Below, piece by piece: positions 59,354-64,000 of a stretch of DNA of 64,000 nt. Made by a program: the position numbers and the translations under genes. The stretch is taken from contig NZ_JAVDPW010000019.1 in assembly GCF_031453975.1 (NCBI RefSeq), forward strand, positions 1 to 64,000, written 5' to 3'. Origin of the DNA: Inquilinus ginsengisoli_A (GTDB lineage: Bacteria > Pseudomonadota > Alphaproteobacteria > DSM-16000 > Inquilinaceae). Below the pieces are notes generated by a model. The model did no database searches. It worked only from the letters and a program-made list of their open reading frames with translations, and was not told the DNA's origin. Within the stretch, counting starts at the first letter, position 1; every line of letters begins with the position of its first letter.

Positions 59354-60601
59354 ATGAAGCATCTGGTATCGCGCCTGGCCGCAGGCGCCGCGATCCTGGT
59401 CCTGACCGCGTCCGCCGCCTCGGCGGACAGCTTCACCCTGTGGGTGCGCTCCGACGGCTCCAACTTCATGCCGCGCATCGTCGAGGCCTTCAACCAGAGC
59501 CATCCGGACAAGGTCGAGCTGCAGATCGTGCCGACCGCCGAAATGGTACAGAAATACGCGACGGCGGCGGCCGGGGGCGCGGCGCCGGACGCGCTGTCAC
59601 TGGACCTGATCTACACCCCCTCCTTCGCCGCGGCGGGGCAGCTGGAGGACATCACCGACCTCGCCAAGTCCCTGCCCTATTTCGACCAGCTGTCGCCGGC
59701 GCATGTGAAGACCGGCAGCTACAAGGGCCGGATCTACGGCCTGCCCTATTCGGCCGACGCCTCGGTCCTGATCTGGAACAAGAAGCTGTTCAAGGCGGCG
59801 GGCCTAGATCCCGACAAGGGCCCGACGAACTGGGCCGAGATCGAGGCCGCGGCGGAGAAGGTGAACGCGCTGGGCGGCGACACCAGGGGCTTCTACTTCT
59901 CCGGCAATTGCGGCGGCTGCAACATCTTCACCTTCACGCCGCTGATCTGGGCCAGCGGCGGCGACATCCTGACCGAGGACGGCGGCAAGGCGACGCTGGA
60001 TACGCCGCAGATGCGCGACGCCATCGCCTTCTACCGCGACATGGTCAAGAAGGGGCTGGTGCCGGAGGGGGCGCGGACCGACACGGGGTCGAACTTCTTC
60101 GCCGCCTTCGCCCGCGGCAATATCGGCATCTCGCCGTCCGGCGCCTTCGCCATCGGCGCGCTGAACACGCAGTATCCGGACATCGACTACGGCGTCACCT
60201 TCCTGCCCGGCAAGACCGGCGGCTGGTCGTCCTTCGCCGGCGGCGACAATTTCGTGGTGACCAAGGGCACCACGAAGCTGGCCGCGATCAAGGCCTTCCT
60301 CGACTTCTCCTATTCGCTGGAGGGCCAGACCCTGCTGGCCAGATACGGCAGCCTGCCGGTGCGGGGCGACGTCTCGGACGCGGCGCTGAAGGACCTCGAC
60401 CCGCGCTACAAGATCGCCGCCGAGGCCATGGCCAAGGGCCGCACGCCGTATTCGGTGGTCTTCAACGACATCATCAACGGCCAGAACAGCCCCTGGGTGC
60501 AGATGGTGAACGAGGTGTTCTTCGGCGACGACGTCGACGGCTCGCTCGCCAATGCGCAGGAGACGATGCAGGGCGTCATCGACACCGCCCCGGGGAATTG
60601 A
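59354..60601 (+). CDS. ABC sugar transporter solute-binding protein
   Basis: A 415-residue family 1 binding protein. The Sec signal peptide (MKHLVSRLAAGAAILVLTAS ... AASA-DS) is followed by FTLWVRSDGSNFMPRIVEAF. GGGAGGA lies 7 bases before ATG 59354 (GTG 59351 is an alternative). It delivers a sugar, likely an arabinoside, to the permeases downstream. A 253-bp gap with a large inverted repeat separates it from them. Confidence 0.88.
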   Translation: MKHLVSRLAAGAAILVLTASAASADSFTLWVRSDGSNFMPRIVEAFNQSHPDKVELQIVPTAEMVQKYATAAAGGAAPDALSLDLIYTPSFAAAGQLEDITDLAKSLPYFDQLSPAHVKTGSYKGRIYGLPYSADASVLIWNKKLFKAAGLDPDKGPTNWAEIEAAAEKVNALGGDTRGFYFSGNCGGCNIFTFTPLIWASGGDILTEDGGKATLDTPQMRDAIAFYRDMVKKGLVPEGARTDTGSNFFAAFARGNIGISPSGAFAIGALNTQYPDIDYGVTFLPGKTGGWSSFAGGDNFVVTKGTTKLAAIKAFLDFSYSLEGQTLLARYGSLPVRGDVSDAALKDLDPRYKIAAEAMAKGRTPYSVVFNDIINGQNSPWVQMVNEVFFGDDVDGSLANAQETMQGVIDTAPGN

Positions 60602-60650
60602 GGGCGTGATGGCCCCCTTCCGAACTGCCGAGGCGGCCAAACCAAACGAG

Positions 60651-60817
60651 TCCCCCCTCCCCTTGCGGGAGGGGGCTAGGGGGAGGGGGTTGTCTCGGCC
60701 CGACCCGACCTGGACCGTGGCGAAGCAACCTGGCCGACACGACGGATCCGCAGCCCCTTCGCGCGCGGACGCGCGCAGACCCCTCCCCCTACCCCCCTCC
60801 CGCAAGGGGAGGGGGGA
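60651..60817. repeat. long inverted-repeat element within the transporter operon
   Basis: The left arm (60651-60690, starting TCCCCCCTCCCCTTGCGGGA) and right arm (60779-60817, ending CAAGGGGAGGGGGGA) are reverse complements over about 39 bases, with one base missing and one mismatch. They enclose about 88 bp with no gene. Each arm also contains a smaller hairpin (CTCCC-TTGCG-type). The form, a 167-bp miniature inverted-repeat unit without coding capacity, fits a dispersed non-autonomous or REP-type element. Confidence 0.8.
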
Positions 60818-60853
60818 CAAGGAAAAGACGGGCTCGGGCGGAGGAGCGGCGTG

Positions 60854-61783
60854 ATGTCCACAACCCAGGCCGCCGGCGCGATCCCGAGGGCCAGGGCCCG
60901 ACGCCGTCGCGCCCGGAAGGGGCAGTGGGCGGGGCTGCTCTTCGTCCTGCCCGCGGTCGCGCTGGTGGCGGTGTTCTTCGTCGTGCCGCTGGCGATGACC
61001 GCCTGGATGTCGCTGCACAACTGGCCGCTGATGGGCGTGTCGCGCTTCATCGGCCTCGACAACTACCTGGCGATCGCCAAGGACGCCCGGTTCTGGACCG
61101 CGCTGCGCTTCACCGCCCTCTACACCGTGGTCGTTACCGTCGCGATCTTCGCCGTCGCCTTCCCGCTGGCGCTGTTCGTCGAGAAGCCGCGCCCGTTCGG
61201 CAACTTCTACCGCACCGCCTATTTCCTGCCGGTCGTGGTCGGCTTCGCCTCGGCCAGCCTGCTGTGGTCCTGGCTGCTGAACGTCGATGCCGGTCTGTTC
61301 AGCCCTGCCGCGGAGGCGCTGGGGCTGACCGCCGGGCGGGTCAACCTGCTGGCGGCCTTCGACCCGGCCTTCTGGTCGATCATCGCCATGGTGGTGTGGA
61401 AGGTGGCCGGCTTCACCATGGTGATCCTGATGACCGGGCTGCAGGGCATCCCGGCCGACTATCTGGAAGCGGCGAAGATCGACGGCGCCGGCCCCTGGGC
61501 CCGGTTCCGGCGAATCACCCTGCCGCTGATGCGCCGGACCATCGCCCTGGCCCTGATCCTGTCGGTCACCGGGTCGATGCTGGCCTTCGACCAGTTCTAC
61601 ATCATCCTGGCCGGCGGGCCGCGCAACCAGACCGTCACCGCGGTCTACTGGATCTTCAACCAGTCCTTCGTGTCGTTCCGCCTGGGCTATGGCGCGGCGC
61701 TGTCGATGGTGCTGCTCGCCATCCTGATGGTGCTGAGCGTGATCCAGCTGCGCCTGCTGCGCCACCCGGAGGGCGAGTCATGA
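60854..61783 (+). CDS. ABC sugar transporter permease (MalF-type)
   Basis: A 309-residue permease. After an arginine-rich N-terminus, membrane segments begin at WAGLLFVLPAVALVAVFFVV. The EAA loop is LEAAKIDGAGPWARFRRITL. ATG 60854 is preceded by GGCGGAGGAG; GTG 60851 is a possible start. Its stop overlaps the next permease. Confidence 0.87.
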   Translation: MSTTQAAGAIPRARARRRRARKGQWAGLLFVLPAVALVAVFFVVPLAMTAWMSLHNWPLMGVSRFIGLDNYLAIAKDARFWTALRFTALYTVVVTVAIFAVAFPLALFVEKPRPFGNFYRTAYFLPVVVGFASASLLWSWLLNVDAGLFSPAAEALGLTAGRVNLLAAFDPAFWSIIAMVVWKVAGFTMVILMTGLQGIPADYLEAAKIDGAGPWARFRRITLPLMRRTIALALILSVTGSMLAFDQFYIILAGGPRNQTVTAVYWIFNQSFVSFRLGYGAALSMVLLAILMVLSVIQLRLLRHPEGES

Positions 61784-62634
61784 TGGCGACGGCCTTGAAG
61801 CGCCGGTTCCTGCCCGGCATCGCCCTGCAGACCGCGGCGCTGCTGACCGCCCTGCTGTTCCTGGCGCCGATCGCCTGGACCGCGCTGTCCAGCGTCAAGC
61901 CGGCGGCGGAGGCGAACCTTCCGCCGCTGCCGCCCTGGCCGACCACCGGAGTCAGTGCCGACAGCTACACCGCGCTCGACGCCTTCGGGGCCGGTGTCGG
62001 CCACTACGCCGGCAACAGCCTGACCGTGGCGATCGCCACCGCTTCCGTGACCGCCGTGGTCAGCCTGCTCGGCGGCTATGGCTTCTCGCGCTTCCGCTTC
62101 CCGGGTCGCAACGCGCTGTTCGTCCTGGTCATCGCCACCATCATGATCCCATTCCAGTCGATCCTGACGCCCCTGTTCCTGCTGCTGACCAAGCTGGGGC
62201 TGCAGAACACGCTGACCGGCCTGGTCCTGATCTACGTCACGCTGCAGCTGCCCTTCTCGATCTTCATGATGCGCAACGCCTTCGACGCGGTGCCGCGCGA
62301 GATCGAGGAGGCGGCGCGGATCGACGGTGCCGGCAGCCTGCAGCTGCTGGCCCGGGTGATGCTGCCGCTGGTTTTCCCCGGCGTGGTCACCGTGGCGCTG
62401 TTCGCCTTCCTGGCCGCCTGGAACGAGTTCCTGGCGGCGCTGATCCTGCTGTCCGACCAGGACAAGTTTACCCTGCCGATCCTGATGACCGCGGTCCGCT
62501 CCGGGCGCTTCGGCGCCGTGAACTGGGGCGCCGTGCAGGCCGGCGTCACCGTGATGATGGTGCCCTGCCTGCTCCTGTTCCTCGCCCTGCAGCGCTTCTA
62601 CATCCGCGGCCTGACCGCCGGCGCGGTGAAGTAG
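61780..62634 (+). CDS. ABC sugar transporter permease (MalG-type)
   Basis: A 284-residue permease with six membrane segments. The EAA loop IEEAARIDGAGSLQLLARVM and the C-terminus FYIRGLTAGAVK are typical of the MalG group. ATG 61780 overlaps the stop of the partner by four bases; ATG 61783 is equally possible. No ATPase gene is seen before the window ends. Confidence 0.88.
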   Translation: MMATALKRRFLPGIALQTAALLTALLFLAPIAWTALSSVKPAAEANLPPLPPWPTTGVSADSYTALDAFGAGVGHYAGNSLTVAIATASVTAVVSLLGGYGFSRFRFPGRNALFVLVIATIMIPFQSILTPLFLLLTKLGLQNTLTGLVLIYVTLQLPFSIFMMRNAFDAVPREIEEAARIDGAGSLQLLARVMLPLVFPGVVTVALFAFLAAWNEFLAALILLSDQDKFTLPILMTAVRSGRFGAVNWGAVQAGVTVMMVPCLLLFLALQRFYIRGLTAGAVK

Positions 62635-62678
62635 GCGCGAGTATTCCCTGACCGACCGATCGATCAATGGAGTTCCCG

Positions 62679-64000
62679 ATGACCGCCGACCTTCCCGCAG
62701 CCGCCCCCCGCGCACGCTTCCGCCCGCCCGCCGTGCCGCAGGTCGAGGTCCGTGGCTTCTGGGGCAGCCGCATCGACGCCGTCTGCGCCAAGACGGCGGA
62801 CACGCTGTACCGGCGCTGCGAGGAGGCCGGGATGCTGGAGCAGATCGACCCCGACCGCCCGGTGCCAGAAATCCGCATCCCGTTCCATGGCGGGCTGGTC
62901 ACCACCCAGATGTTCTGGGATTCCGATTTCGGCAAGGTGATCGAGACCGCCGGCTACTGCCTGCAGCGCGCCCCGAACCCGAATCTGGAGCGCAAGGTCG
63001 ACGATGTCATCGACATCCTCGGCCGGCTGCAGCAGCCCGACGGCTATCTGAGCAGCTGGTACCAGCGGATGCAGCCGGGGAAGCGCTGGACCAACCTGCG
63101 CGACTGCCACGAGTTGTACTGCGCCGGGCACCTGATCGAGGGCGCCGTCGCCTATTTCCAGGCCACCGGCAAGCGCAAGCTGCTCGACATCATGTGCCGC
63201 TACATGGACCACGTGGCGACGGTGTTCGGCCCGGGCCCCGGCCAGAGGCGCGGCTATTGCGGCCATGAGGAGATCGAGCTGGCGCTGGTCAAGCTGGCCC
63301 GCGTCACCGGCCAGCAGAAATACATGGATTTGGCGAAGTACTTCATCGACGAGCGTGGCCGGCAGCCGCATTTCTACGATGCCGAGGCGCGGGAACAGGG
63401 CCGCGACCCCAAGGACTATGTGTTCGGCACCTACGAATACAACCAGTCGCACCTGCCGGTGCGCGAGCAGGACAAGGTGGTCGGCCACGCGGTTCGGGCG
63501 ATGTACCTGTACAGCGGCATGGCCGACGTCGCGATGGAGTATGGCGACGACAGCCTCACGCGGGCGCTGGAGCGGCTGTGGCGGGACCTGACCTCCAAGC
63601 GCCTCTACGTCACCGGCGGCCTCGGCCCCTCGGCCGACAACGAAGGCTTTACTGCCGATTACGACCTGCCGAACGAGAGCGCCTATGCCGAGACCTGCGC
63701 CGCGGTCGGCCTGGTGTTTTGGGCTGGCCGGATGCTGGGCCTGGGGCCTGACGCGCGCTATGGCGATGCGATGGAGCTGGCGCTCTACAACGGCGCCGCC
63801 GCCGGCCTGTCGCTGGACGGCGCGACCTTCTTCTACGAGAACCCGCTGGAAAGCCGCGGCGGCCATCATCGCTGGACCTGGCACCGCTGCCCCTGCTGCC
63901 CGCCCAACATCGCCCGGCTGACCGCGTCGATCGGCAGCTACATGTACGGCCAGTCGGACGACGGCATCGCCGTCCATCTCTACGGCGACAGCACCGCGGA
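62679..64000 (+). CDS. glycoside hydrolase family 127 (beta-L-arabinofuranosidase-like), C-terminus outside window
   Basis: At least 440 codons, open at the window edge. The (alpha/alpha)6-barrel part shows GGLVTTQMFWDSDFGKVIE, QQPDGYLSSWYQ, NLRDCHELYCAGHLIEGAVA and GGLGPSADNEGFTADYDLPN. The catalytic zinc set of the family is present: E338 and C340 in YAETC, and C406-C407 in CPCCPPN, matching the Glu-Cys-Cys-Cys site of HypBA1. Such enzymes release beta-L-arabinofuranose from plant oligosaccharides and glycoproteins. There is no signal peptide, so it should act on imported sugars. ATG 62679 has GGAG 6 bases upstream; ATG 62667 is an alternative. Confidence 0.88.
   Translation, partial: MTADLPAAAPRARFRPPAVPQVEVRGFWGSRIDAVCAKTADTLYRRCEEAGMLEQIDPDRPVPEIRIPFHGGLVTTQMFWDSDFGKVIETAGYCLQRAPNPNLERKVDDVIDILGRLQQPDGYLSSWYQRMQPGKRWTNLRDCHELYCAGHLIEGAVAYFQATGKRKLLDIMCRYMDHVATVFGPGPGQRRGYCGHEEIELALVKLARVTGQQKYMDLAKYFIDERGRQPHFYDAEAREQGRDPKDYVFGTYEYNQSHLPVREQDKVVGHAVRAMYLYSGMADVAMEYGDDSLTRALERLWRDLTSKRLYVTGGLGPSADNEGFTADYDLPNESAYAETCAAVGLVFWAGRMLGLGPDARYGDAMELALYNGAAAGLSLDGATFFYENPLESRGGHHRWTWHRCPCCPPNIARLTASIGSYMYGQSDDGIAVHLYGDSTA

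Noticed and set aside
1..64000. tRNA, rRNA, riboswitch, CRISPR array, insertion sequence or prophage
   Set aside because: Reading both strands I found no cloverleaf-like segments, no regular spacer-repeat array and no transposase, integrase or phage structural gene.

Overview
The window reads as chromosome of a high-GC, metabolically versatile alphaproteobacterium. Gene density is high, with overlapping ATGA/GTGA junctions, many sugar and polyol ABC transporters with LacI, SorC and LysR regulators, FIST/hybrid-kinase signalling, and alphaproteobacterial-looking palindromic repeats. A Rhodospirillales soil or plant-associated organism (Inquilinus- or Azospirillum-like) would fit, but that is inference from gene content and base composition only. 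I see no tRNA, rRNA, CRISPR array, transposase or prophage gene.

Layout. 1-8.6 kb: start of a class III alcohol dehydrogenase, a FIST sensor plus hybrid histidine kinase pair resembling NosP-NahK, small redox or detoxification genes (DUF899, GFA family, GST), an alpha/beta hydrolase, a NarL/FixJ-type response regulator and a D-amino acid transaminase with a decayed dihydroorotase tail beside it. 9.3-13.0 kb: a 1242-residue secreted serralysin-like RTX metalloprotease after an unusually long non-coding stretch. 13.2-27.8 kb: a 13-gene polyol or sugar cluster. It holds a SorC regulator, a complete ABC importer with two mutually degenerate ATPases, an erythritol-kinase-like FGGY kinase, a hydroxyacid dehydrogenase, two class II aldolases, a GlpD/EryB-type dehydrogenase, a ribulokinase-like FGGY kinase and a HAD phosphatase. 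27.8-28.9 kb: a LuxR-type regulator behind a truncated tandem copy of itself. 29.0-35.2 kb: an SDR, an ABC importer without an ATPase, and a GMC oxidoreductase. 35.2-43.7 kb: a LysR gene divergent from a complete oligopeptide-type ABC operon ending in a CocE-type hydrolase. 43.9-47.9 kb: a second hybrid kinase and response regulator, a glycine-zipper lipoprotein and a ClpP-fold periplasmic protein. 48.2-57.9 kb: a tetronate (threonate/erythronate-type) locus with LacI regulator, OtnK, OtnI, LtnD-like enzymes and a ribose-type ABC transporter. 58.1-64 kb: a LacI-controlled importer with a GH127 beta-L-arabinofuranosidase that runs off the window.

The strongest new observations are five. (1) The ATPase pair at 17.6-19.8 kb has complementary losses of catalytic residues. 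(2) The polyol cluster has an unusual enzyme set and no obvious single known pathway. (3) An 18-bp operator occurs three times and ties the tetronate enzymes to the transporter promoter 6 kb away. (4) Two palindromic operators lie in front of the second LacI gene. (5) A tandem duplication spans the HAD tail and the LuxR gene, with a roughly 610-bp deletion in the first copy.
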